Source: Bacteroidales bacterium
GTDB lineage: Bacteria > Bacteroidota > Bacteroidia > Bacteroidales > VadinHA17
Assembly (NCBI GenBank): GCA_025455505.1
Contig: JALOMK010000172.1
Span: 1 to 5,463 of the forward strand
Direction of reading: 5' to 3'
DNA length: 5,463 nt
The first letter of the stretch is position 1. The number at the start of each line of letters is the position of its first letter. Below the pieces are notes generated by a model. That model made no database searches. It was not told the origin of the DNA and worked only from the letters and a program-made list of their open reading frames with translations. Of the stretch, positions 1 through 5,463 are shown one piece after another. The translations under genes and the position numbers were made by a program.

Positions 1-166
1 TCTGCAGAAAGTGGGCAAATGACTCCCAATTCCAGTTAAGTGCGGTATCACTCTCATATTGTATAGTAGGATCAAAATAATTTTCAATTCTGTTGAAAAA
101 TAAAAAAAGGCTGTTTACAAATTTTGGAAGGATTTTTTTCTTCAGGAAGACAGAACAAAGACTGTG
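1..166 (-). CDS. Doubtful partial reading frame at the left edge, no start codon
   Basis: Reading leftward from a TGA at 167-169, 55 codons are open to the window edge. The last third is not the K/N/I/F-rich text expected from A/T-rich noncoding DNA: it includes FDPTIQYESDTALNWNWESF (residues 31-50). No ATG, GTG or TTG occurs in frame, so if this is a gene its start is lost, frameshifted or non-standard. An ATG at 214-216 opens a 24-codon frame in another phase (216 to 142) that overlaps this one, so a single indel between 142 and 166 would join the two. Short open frames also exist on the plus strand here (3-80 and 23-103), so chance remains a strong alternative. I recognise no family. Confidence 0.2.
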
Positions 167-270
167 TCAAGTGTAATCTCCGGTGCTATTGATTGTAATA
201 TATTTATAAATAACATATTATGCAGGTTTTGCCTGTATTTGTTTTTGCATTTTCGCTGGAGGAATGAAAT

Positions 271-342
271 ATGAAAGCATCCTTAAGTCGTGGAAATATA
301 GCTCCGGAACGCCTTAAACGTACCATTTTGCTTAAACGTTAA
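271..342 (+). CDS. Doubtful 23-residue basic peptide ORF
   Basis: ATG at 271 begins 23 codons ending in TAA at 340-342. GGAGG at 258-262 sits eight bases before the ATG, a textbook Shine-Dalgarno spacing and the only one in the window; the confident genes have none. An in-frame TGA at 265-267 fixes this as the only possible start. The peptide is strongly basic (seven K/R against one E), with an LKR triplet twice near the end (residues 15-17 and 21-23), encoded by the repeated 9-mer CTTAAACGT. There is no signal peptide or membrane segment. I do not recognise it. It could be a small protein, a leader peptide, or a chance ORF in A/T-rich DNA; in Bacteroidota an SD sequence is weak evidence for translation. 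A competing ATG at 264 gives only 17 codons. Confidence 0.2.
   Translation: MKASLSRGNIAPERLKRTILLKR
313..339 (+). repeat. Two direct copies of CTTAAACGT
   Basis: CTTAAACGT occurs at 313-321 and again at 331-339, with start points 18 bases apart. Both copies lie in the doubtful short ORF, in the same phase, and encode LKR each time. The spacing, a multiple of three and close to two helical turns, fits either a coding repeat or a protein-binding site; the sequence does not decide between them. Confidence 0.4.
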
Positions 343-371
343 ACTAATGACAGGCAATTATTGACGGGATT

Positions 372-406
372 AAAAAAAGAAGGGTGCCCGATTCGGGCAC
401 CCTTCT
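372..406 (-). terminator. Rho-independent terminator of the sugar porter gene
   Basis: Bases 378-390 and 394-406 form a perfect 13-base-pair stem (AGAAGGGTGCCCG with its complement) around the three-base loop ATT. Read on the minus strand, the hairpin begins 18 bases after the porter's stop codon and is followed directly by a run of T (372-377, plus the stem-end T at 378). That is the standard intrinsic terminator structure. On the plus strand the hairpin is not followed by a T run, so it serves the leftward gene only. Confidence 0.92.
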
Positions 407-424
407 GTAAATGAAGTAAAGGAT

Positions 425-1882
425 TTATTTGTTTATATCCTTCGGTTTGGTACCCTTGCGCCATTCTTCCTCGATCTTCTCGAGTGTGACATTCTTGGTC
501 TCGGGAATATAGAAATAACCCCAGACGAGTCCGAGGATGCCGACAAGGGCATAAAGGAAGAAAGCTCCTGCCGGGTTGCCCAGGTCCTCACCGTTGAGTA
601 TTATAGAGGATCCTTCCATGGTGAGACCTTTAACAATCTTGAAGAAAGTAAATGCCACGATGCCGTTGAACAGCCAATTCGAAAGAGCTCCGATGCTTGA
701 GCCGATTCCCCTGACGCTGAGAGGGAAAACCTCTGATATTATAAGCCATCCGAGAGGTCCGAGGCTGATTGCAAAGAAGGCAATGTAAACCCAGATCAGT
801 GATATTGTAAGCCATTTGATTGACTCGCCAAGAGTAGCCTGAAGGGCAAAGCAGGTTCCCATTGCAGCCAGTGCAACAACGAGGCCGGTGAGGCCGATGA
901 AATACAGCTTCCTTCTCCCGAGCTTGTCGATCATGAAGAGGGAAAGAATTGTAAAGGCAACGTTCACAACGCCCACGCTGACAGATGCCCATACGGCAGC
1001 CTGTGCATCGGCAAATCCTGACATGAGGAAGATCTTCGGACTGTAATATATAATTGTATTTATACCGGTGAACTGCTGGACGAACATAATACCAATAGCA
1101 ATTATGAGCGGTACTCTCAGCCATTTCTTAAAGATGAGGGTCCAGTTCACCTTGTTCTTTTTGTCAGACTCTATGTCTTCCTTCATTTTCGAAATAACTT
1201 CCTCAACAAGAGCAGGCTCTTCGACTTTCTGCAGAACTTCGCGGCACTTGTCTTCATGTCCCTTGCTGATGAGCCACCTTGGAGTCTCCGGGAGGAAAAG
1301 CATGCCTACGAACATTATCACGGCCGGGATTACGCCAACATAAAACATGGGTCTCCACACGGTTGTGAAATCGGGATGCCCGTCGGGAACGGCAAAGGCA
1401 GAGTCGCTAAGGTACGAGACCATGATGCCGATAGTGATCAGAAGCTGGAACATCGACACGAGGGTACCCCTTGTTTTTGTAGGAGATATCTCGGCAATGT
1501 AAAGAGGAACTGCAAATGAGGAAACGCCAATTGCTATTCCGAGGAAAAGCCTTGCCAGTACAAGCATCACTGGTGAAGGAGCAGCACCTGACCACACTGC
1601 ACCGATCGCAAAAATTACTGCCGATACAAGAATCACTTTCTTGCGGCCGACGATGTCGGCAATCCTTCCGCTGAACATGGCGCCTATTACGGCACCGACG
1701 AGTCCGGCAGTGGTTATGATCTCAACCCAGCTGTTGTCGATCCCGAAGGCTTTCTGGAAGAAAGGAATGGCCCCCGAAATAACACCTGTGTCAAAACCAA
1801 AGAGCAGGCCGCCGGTTGCCGCAATGGCGGCAATGACGACAACAAGTTTCTTGTTTTGTTGGGTTTGTTGTTTTTCAGTCAT
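425..1882 (-). CDS. Sugar porter family MFS transporter (XylE/GLUT-like sugar:proton symporter)
   Basis: An inner-membrane sugar permease of 485 residues with twelve predicted helices, the usual length for this family. Family signatures appear in order: GGLLFGFDTGVISGA in helix 1 (24-38), GRIADIVGRKK in loop 2-3 (72-82), RLFLGIAIG with PLYIAEISPTKTRG (111-139), PETPRW after helix 6, QQFTGIN in helix 7 (269-275), DKLGRRK in loop 8-9, GWLIISEVFP in helix 10 and PETKNVTLE after helix 12. Compared with E. coli XylE from memory, D31 matches the proton-coupling D27, Q146 matches Q168, Q269/Q270/N275 match Q288/Q289/N294 and W379 matches W392, so proton-driven uptake of a hexose or pentose is likely. 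The position of XylE Q415 is N402 here, as in the human GLUT proteins. The exact sugar cannot be told. There is no SD sequence before the ATG; CAAATAAA at 1913-1920 (TTTATTTG on the minus strand) is one mismatch from the Bacteroidota -7 box TAnnTTTG, but no partner -33 box is evident. The gene ends in a strong terminator. Confidence 0.95.
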   Translation of the reverse strand: MTEKQQTQQNKKLVVVIAAIAATGGLLFGFDTGVISGAIPFFQKAFGIDNSWVEIITTAGLVGAVIGAMFSGRIADIVGRKKVILVSAVIFAIGAVWSGAAPSPVMLVLARLFLGIAIGVSSFAVPLYIAEISPTKTRGTLVSMFQLLITIGIMVSYLSDSAFAVPDGHPDFTTVWRPMFYVGVIPAVIMFVGMLFLPETPRWLISKGHEDKCREVLQKVEEPALVEEVISKMKEDIESDKKNKVNWTLIFKKWLRVPLIIAIGIMFVQQFTGINTIIYYSPKIFLMSGFADAQAAVWASVSVGVVNVAFTILSLFMIDKLGRRKLYFIGLTGLVVALAAMGTCFALQATLGESIKWLTISLIWVYIAFFAISLGPLGWLIISEVFPLSVRGIGSSIGALSNWLFNGIVAFTFFKIVKGLTMEGSSIILNGEDLGNPAGAFFLYALVGILGLVWGYFYIPETKNVTLEKIEEEWRKGTKPKDINK

Positions 1883-2059
1883 CTTAGTTAGGTTTAGAAA
1901 TTATTATTGTTCCAAATAAATCCCTTGTAAGTTCCACCGATAAAAATAATTTAAAATGTGATATTTCAAACAAAACGGATGATTAAGAATTGTAAACAGG
2001 GATATAACCCATCATAGGGGACCGGGATAGTAAATGTCGGAACCGGGGGTTGCCTGCAC

Positions 2060-3061
2060 TCATAGCCTGGCGATAATTATAAGTGCCAATCCTGCAATGA
2101 ACGCGAGAAACATAGTAACAATGTACCTGTTTATCGAAGGCGGCGCCCCCCTGAATTCCCTGAATACGAACACTCCCCAGGCAGCACCAACCATTGTTGC
2201 ACCCTGTCCCAGGCCGTACGATATGGCCGGTCCTGCAAGGTCTGAGGCAATGAGGCTGAAAAGGAAACCGGTGCTCCATATCATTCCGCCAAGCATTCCG
2301 AGCGCATGCTTCTTCATGTCACCGTTCCTGAAATAGTCAATATAGGAAGAACTTCTGCCCTCGACAGGCCTGTACATGAAGAAAGTGTTCCAGATGAAGT
2401 TCGAGATGAAAACACCAGCCGAAAAAACAAGCAAGGCGGTGTAGGGAGTGAGCCTGCCGGCTTCGGGCTCGTTGAAATTCAAGGTCATCCCATCGGCCAC
2501 GAACCTGTAGAAGAAGCCCATTATGATACCTGCAAGCACCGAGAGAATTATCCCTTTTAACGGGGTAGCGCCCCTCGATTTTGAGACTCTTGCCGAGGCC
2601 ACTGCGTTTACAACAATCGCAAGCACCACAAGGAGGACTCCGGCAAAAAGCAGGACAGGATCGCCTTCAGGCTTCCTGGTGTAGTTGACAAAAACACCGA
2701 TAACAAGAGCAAGTCCAACACCAACCGGAAAGGCAACCGACAATCCAGCGACTGCAATTGCGGCAACCAGCAACAGGTTCGACAGATTGAATATTACTCC
2801 GCCGATGAATGCGGAAAACAGTGAGGAGCCTGATGCCTGTTGCAGGTCTTCAATGAAACCGCGCCCCTGGTCGCCTGTGCTTCCCAACGTAAGCCCGAAG
2901 ACAAGCGACATTATAACTAGCCCGAGTGCATAGTCCCAGTAAAATAAAGGGAATGGCCATTTTTCGCCTGATATTTTGGATGTGTTGGCCCACGATCCCC
3001 AGCATAGCATTGTTATAAAGCAGAATATTACTGCCACAGGGTATGATTCAATTATAAACAT
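2060..3061 (-). CDS. GRP/RhaT-like sugar permease of the drug/metabolite transporter superfamily
   Basis: A 333-residue inner-membrane protein with about ten hydrophobic helices and almost no soluble part. It resembles the glucose/ribose porter (GRP) and RhaT branches of the DMT superfamily. Visible marks are the start MFIIESYPVAV, MLCWGSWANT in helix 1 (18-27), FPLFYWDYALG in helix 2, a GLSVAFPVGVGLALVIG stretch in helices 3-4, and GLGQGATMVGAAWGVFVFREFRG in helix 9 (283-305). Family members take up sugars such as glucose, ribose or rhamnose, usually with a proton; many databases label close relatives only as 'multidrug DMT permease', which the length and motifs do not favour. The start fits the conserved N-terminus. 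It lies 177 bases upstream of the sugar porter in the same direction, so the two may be cotranscribed, but the gap is large enough for a separate promoter. No terminator is visible after its stop. It is divergent from the aldolase gene. Confidence 0.85.
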   Translation of the reverse strand: MFIIESYPVAVIFCFITMLCWGSWANTSKISGEKWPFPLFYWDYALGLVIMSLVFGLTLGSTGDQGRGFIEDLQQASGSSLFSAFIGGVIFNLSNLLLVAAIAVAGLSVAFPVGVGLALVIGVFVNYTRKPEGDPVLLFAGVLLVVLAIVVNAVASARVSKSRGATPLKGIILSVLAGIIMGFFYRFVADGMTLNFNEPEAGRLTPYTALLVFSAGVFISNFIWNTFFMYRPVEGRSSSYIDYFRNGDMKKHALGMLGGMIWSTGFLFSLIASDLAGPAISYGLGQGATMVGAAWGVFVFREFRGAPPSINRYIVTMFLAFIAGLALIIIARL

Positions 3062-3200
3062 GGTATATCAGGGTTTAAAAATCAGGGCTTCGGTGCGAAT
3101 GGTTGTCAAAATCTCAGGTTGTGATTTTAAATTGTTACAGTTTTCAATATCTCTCCCGGAAAGTTTCATATGCGTTACCTCAATTACTATTTCCGTTCAG

Positions 3201-3240
3201 CCCTTAAGCCGCTACGCCGTAATGCCGTTATGCCGTTAAA
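3201..3240 (+). repeat. Imperfect octamer tandem repeat, five units
   Basis: Five consecutive 8-base units can be read: CCCTTAAG, CCGCTACG, CCGTAATG, CCGTTATG and CCGTTAAA. The consensus is about CCGTTAnG, with the last three units most alike. A period of eight does not suit coding sequence, and no gene covers it. It is either a decayed microsatellite or a small intergenic repeat family; more copies elsewhere in the genome would settle this. Confidence 0.65.
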
Positions 3241-3273
3241 TTTATAACAACAATCCGTAATAATATCATCTTA

Positions 3274-3359
3274 TGCGCTGAAATCTCTGAACTGTTTTTA
3301 AATTAGTGGTCATTAAGCGCAGGAAAATTATTGTTTTAATTGCGCTGAAATCTATGAAC
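3274..3359 (+). repeat. Pair of 19-base direct repeats upstream of the aldolase gene
   Basis: TGCGCTGAAATCTCTGAAC at 3274-3292 recurs as TGCGCTGAAATCTATGAAC at 3341-3359, matching at 18 of 19 positions (the difference is at 3287 and 3354). The copies start 67 bases apart, and the second ends 20 bases before the aldolase ATG. T-rich stretches (3294-3300 and 3331-3338) lie between them. The placement suggests a pair of binding sites for a regulator of the aldolase-oxidoreductase operon, but a simple short duplication is also possible. Confidence 0.55.
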
Positions 3360-3379
3360 CTGATTACAAAGTACAACAG

Positions 3380-4093
3380 ATGAGCAAAGTACAAGAGCTG
3401 GCCAAAATGATCGATCATTCAATTCTTCATCCCACGCTTACGGATGACGATCTCAGGAGAGAATGCGGGGTGGCCCTTAAATATAATGTGGCCTCGGTAT
3501 GTGTCAAGCCCTACGCTGTAAACATGGCGGCAGAGCTTCTTGAGGGGTCTGATGTTCTGGTGGGCTGTGTCATCGGCTTCCCTGCAGGCAATTCATCGGT
3601 TCCGGTGAAGGTTTTTGAAGCCGTTAAAGCCTGTGAGGACGGGGCAGTTGAGATAGACATGGTTATAAATATAGGGAAGGCCCTGCAGGGCGACTGGGAT
3701 TACATCAAAGCAGAGATAAAGGCTGTTACTGAGGCCTGCCACAGCCATAATGCGATAGTGAAAGTTATTTTCGAGACCGATTACGTAACGCGTGAGGAGG
3801 ACATCGTCAGGCTCTGCGGTATATGCACCGATGTGAATGCAGACTATGTTAAGACATCTTCCGGTTTCGGGTTTGTGAAGCAGCCCGGGGGCGATTATAA
3901 TTACAAGGGAGCAACTCTGGAAGTCCTCAGGCTGATGAAGAAAAGTGTCGGGCCAAATGTTAAGCTTAAGGCTGCCGGTGGTGTTCGTACGCTCGACCAG
4001 CTCCTCGCAGTGAGGGAAGCAGGATGCACAAGGAGCGGGGCAACAGCGACAGCAGCAATGCTCGATGAGGCAGTCCTTCGATTCGGTAAATAA
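3380..4093 (+). CDS. deoC: Deoxyribose-phosphate aldolase (DeoC/DERA) family protein, divergent subfamily
   Basis: A 237-residue cytoplasmic class I aldolase with a TIM-barrel fold, close to the usual length. DERA joins or splits acetaldehyde and glyceraldehyde 3-phosphate to or from 2-deoxyribose 5-phosphate. The catalytic set is present: D93 in EIDMVINIG (91-99), the Schiff-base K158 in YVKTSSGFG (156-164), and K197 in LKAAGGVRT (196-204). Three points are unusual. About ten residues (roughly 166-176, VKQPGGDYNYK) are inserted between KTSSGFGF and GAT, where typical short bacterial DERAs read KTSTGFGxGGAT. The phosphate-loop Ser-Ser of E. coli (238/239) is Thr-Ala here (222/223, in TRSGATAT). 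The motif VCVNP reads VCVKP (40-44). These suggest a subfamily that may use another substrate. No nucleoside genes adjoin it; it heads a probable operon with the oxidoreductase 23 bases downstream. The start has no SD sequence. Confidence 0.88.
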   Translation: MSKVQELAKMIDHSILHPTLTDDDLRRECGVALKYNVASVCVKPYAVNMAAELLEGSDVLVGCVIGFPAGNSSVPVKVFEAVKACEDGAVEIDMVINIGKALQGDWDYIKAEIKAVTEACHSHNAIVKVIFETDYVTREEDIVRLCGICTDVNADYVKTSSGFGFVKQPGGDYNYKGATLEVLRLMKKSVGPNVKLKAAGGVRTLDQLLAVREAGCTRSGATATAAMLDEAVLRFGK

Positions 4094-4116
4094 TAAACTA
4101 ACCAACTATACAATAA

Positions 4117-5463
4117 ATGAAAAACGGAAACAGCAATTCAAGAAGGTCGTTTCTTAAAACGACTGCAAAAGGAGTGGTGGCTGCAGCTGTGGCGCCCTCA
4201 CTTATCAATAATGACGTTAAAATGCCTGAAGTGATCCCGCAGACCGCAAAGGGGGCTAACGAAAGGCTCAGGGTAGCCGTGCTCGGACTGAACGGGAGGG
4301 GAGGGTCGCACGTTGAGGAAATTATGGGACTTTCAGCAAAAGCAAATGTTGAGGTTGCAGTGCTCTGCGACCCCGACATGAACGTTCTTCAGAAGGAGTC
4401 AGCGGCCTTCGAAAAGAAATACGGCAAAAAAGTAATGATAGAGCAGGATTTCCGCAAGACCTATGCCGACAAGACAATCCACGCCGTGACTATTGCAACA
4501 CCGAACCACTGGCACGCGCTGCAGACAATATGGGCCTGCCAGGCAGGCAAGGACGTATATGTCGAGAAACCTGCCACCCACAATATTCACGAGGGCCGCA
4601 AAATGATTGAAGCTGCATATAAATACAACAGAATTGTTCAGCATGGTGTGCAGCTTCGCAGTTCAGTCGCAATCAGGGAAGCTGTGAAGCACCTCGAGGA
4701 AGGACTTATAGGCAGGGTTTACATGTCGAGGGGTCTTGTCTTCAGGAGGAGGCCTGATATAGGCGACAAGGGCATCTCCAAGATTCCGGAGGGACTTAAC
4801 TACGACCTGTGGTGCGGACCGGCACCCATGCGCCCCTTCACACGCAACCTTGTCCACTATAACTGGCACTGGCACTGGAATTACGGCAACGGTGACGTGG
4901 GTAACCAGGGAATTCATGAGACAGACCTTTGCATGTGGGGACTCGGCGTGAATTCGCTTCCTGAAAGGATAACTTCGATGGGAGGTAAATTCCTTTGGAA
5001 CGACTGTAAGGAAGTGCCCGAGATACAATCTTCGATATACCACTATCCAAAAGAAAAAAAGATAATCCAGTTTGAAGTGCGAAACTGGGAAACAAACCTC
5101 GAGGACGGGGCAGGCGTTGGCAATATTTTTTATGGCGAAAAGGGGTACATGGTTATCAAGGGATACGGAACCTATGATACCTATCTTGGCGAGAAGAGGG
5201 AGAAGGGGCCGTCGAGGTCAGAAAGCGGTGAACTTACGCTGCACTTCCAGAACTGGTTCGATGCAATCAGGGCCAGGGATATGAGTATACAGAACGGTCC
5301 TGTACAGACCGGTCACCTGGCATCATCGCTTGCTCATCTTGGAAACATATCCTATCGCCTGGGCCGCCAGCTGGAGTTCGATCCTGTAGCCGAAAGGTTC
5401 ATCGGCGAGGGAGAAAACGAGGCCAATGCAATGCTCAGCAGAGATTACAGGGCTCCGTACCTG
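4117..5463 (+). CDS. Tat-exported Gfo/Idh/MocA family oxidoreductase (C-terminus beyond window)
   Basis: 449 codons are open from the ATG at 4117 to the last base of the window. The N-terminus is a twin-arginine signal: SRRSFLK (8-14) followed by a hydrophobic AAAVAP stretch, so the folded protein is probably exported to the periplasm with its cofactor already bound. The Rossmann domain follows, with VAVLGLNGRGG (53-63), the ribose-binding D85 after strand 2, ATPNHWHA (127-134) and EKP (150-152), whose K151 is the usual catalytic lysine. The C-terminal domain contains YDLWCGPAP (229-237), the NWHWHWNYGNGD stretch (249-260) and GNQGIHETD (262-270). The closing RDYRAPYL (442-449) resembles the usual end of such proteins, so few residues are probably missing. 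It would oxidise or reduce a sugar or glycoside with NAD(P); the substrate cannot be told. The canonical DxGxH aspartate is N263 here. It follows the aldolase gene by 23 bases, probably in one operon, and lacks an SD sequence. Confidence 0.9.
   Translation, partial: MKNGNSNSRRSFLKTTAKGVVAAAVAPSLINNDVKMPEVIPQTAKGANERLRVAVLGLNGRGGSHVEEIMGLSAKANVEVAVLCDPDMNVLQKESAAFEKKYGKKVMIEQDFRKTYADKTIHAVTIATPNHWHALQTIWACQAGKDVYVEKPATHNIHEGRKMIEAAYKYNRIVQHGVQLRSSVAIREAVKHLEEGLIGRVYMSRGLVFRRRPDIGDKGISKIPEGLNYDLWCGPAPMRPFTRNLVHYNWHWHWNYGNGDVGNQGIHETDLCMWGLGVNSLPERITSMGGKFLWNDCKEVPEIQSSIYHYPKEKKIIQFEVRNWETNLEDGAGVGNIFYGEKGYMVIKGYGTYDTYLGEKREKGPSRSESGELTLHFQNWFDAIRARDMSIQNGPVQTGHLASSLAHLGNISYRLGRQLEFDPVAERFIGEGENEANAMLSRDYRAPYL

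Larger units (their letters stand above)
1..424. other. A/T-rich region without a confident gene
   Basis: This stretch lies downstream of the sugar porter gene, which reads leftward and ends at 425. It is clearly richer in A and T than the genes in the window, with runs of A and T around 90-145 and 195-220. It contains the terminator of the porter gene (372-406), a possible very short ORF with a strong ribosome-binding sequence (271-342), a repeated 9-mer (313-321 and 331-339), and an open frame on the minus strand running off the left edge (166 to 1). A small hairpin (CAGG at 223-226, CCTG at 232-235) is too weak to call. I see no tRNA, rRNA or recognisable mobile-element end. Confidence 0.6.
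3062..3379. other. Divergent intergenic region, probably regulatory
   Basis: These 318 bases separate the leftward permease gene from the rightward aldolase gene and must hold the promoters of both. They contain a five-unit imperfect octamer repeat (3201-3240), a 19-base direct repeat (3274-3292 and 3341-3359), and a short repeat ATCAGGG at 3067-3073 and 3081-3087. No exact Bacteroidota -7 box (TAnnTTTG) was found in either direction, and no SD sequence precedes either gene. I see no convincing small gene, RNA or riboswitch here. Confidence 0.6.

Noticed and set aside
576..1919. Several open frames overlapping the sugar porter on both strands (for example 630-1124 minus, 1068-1343 plus, 1641-1919 plus)
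   Set aside because: They lie across a gene with full family motifs, have unlikely composition and no recognisable domains; they are by-products of its codon usage.
2041..2051. Inverted repeat AACC-GGG-GGTT after the permease stop as a terminator
   Set aside because: The stem is only four base pairs and no T run follows on the minus strand.
2034..3239. Plus-strand open frames across and beside the GRP permease (2034-2336, 2306-2560, 2685-2933, 2976-3239)
   Set aside because: They are antisense to a well-supported membrane protein and show no family features. The last extends into the intergenic region but has no supporting start signal.
3316..3346. Inverted repeat AGCGCA / TGCGCT upstream of the aldolase as an operator or hairpin
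   Set aside because: Only six base pairs with a 19-base loop; its right arm is part of the direct repeat, which explains it better.
3062..3379. CRISPR array or riboswitch in the divergent intergenic region
   Set aside because: The repeats are too short and too few for a CRISPR array, and no conserved riboswitch core or expression-platform hairpin is visible.
3593..5095. Minus-strand open frames opposite the aldolase and oxidoreductase (3593-4105, 4098-4379, 4399-4644, 4663-5043, 4838-5095)
   Set aside because: The plus strand reads as two convincing enzymes with catalytic motifs; the antisense frames read as low-complexity or Cys/Arg-rich text.
4117..5463. Assignment of the oxidoreductase as a GH109 glycosidase
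   Set aside because: GH109 proteins share the Tat signal and Rossmann fold, but I do not see the glycine-histidine arrangement I expect from that family; the C-terminal motif here is GNQGIHETD.

Overview
The window looks like a carbohydrate-use locus from a member of the Bacteroidota. Three things point there. The four confident genes have no Shine-Dalgarno sequence before their start codons, only A/T-rich leaders. The ten-helix GRP-type permease has the MFIIES start and MLCWGSWANT motif that I associate with Bacteroidota proteins. The Gfo/Idh/MocA protein with a Tat signal is of a type common in this phylum (and in Planctomycetes). The genus cannot be read from the sequence.

Layout. Positions 1-424 are A/T-rich and hold no confident gene: there is a doubtful start-less reading frame running off the left edge on the minus strand, a doubtful 23-codon ORF with a strong SD sequence (271-342), and a clear rho-independent terminator (372-406) for the gene to its right. 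On the minus strand lie a sugar porter of the major facilitator superfamily (425-1882) and, 177 bases upstream of it, a GRP/RhaT-like sugar permease (2060-3061). A 318-base divergent intergenic region (3062-3379) carries an imperfect octamer tandem repeat and a 19-base direct repeat. On the plus strand lie a deoxyribose-phosphate aldolase family protein (3380-4093) and, 23 bases later, a Tat-exported Gfo/Idh/MocA oxidoreductase (4117 to the window end, open at its C-terminus).

How the genes may work together (inference): the exported oxidoreductase would act on a sugar or glycoside in the periplasm, one or both permeases would bring the product or free sugar across the inner membrane, and the cytoplasmic aldolase would cleave a downstream intermediate. 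The aldolase keeps the class I catalytic residues but has an insertion and substitutions around the usual phosphate pocket, so its substrate may not be 2-deoxyribose 5-phosphate. That is the most interesting point here. No phage, CRISPR, tRNA, rRNA or complete mobile element is visible.
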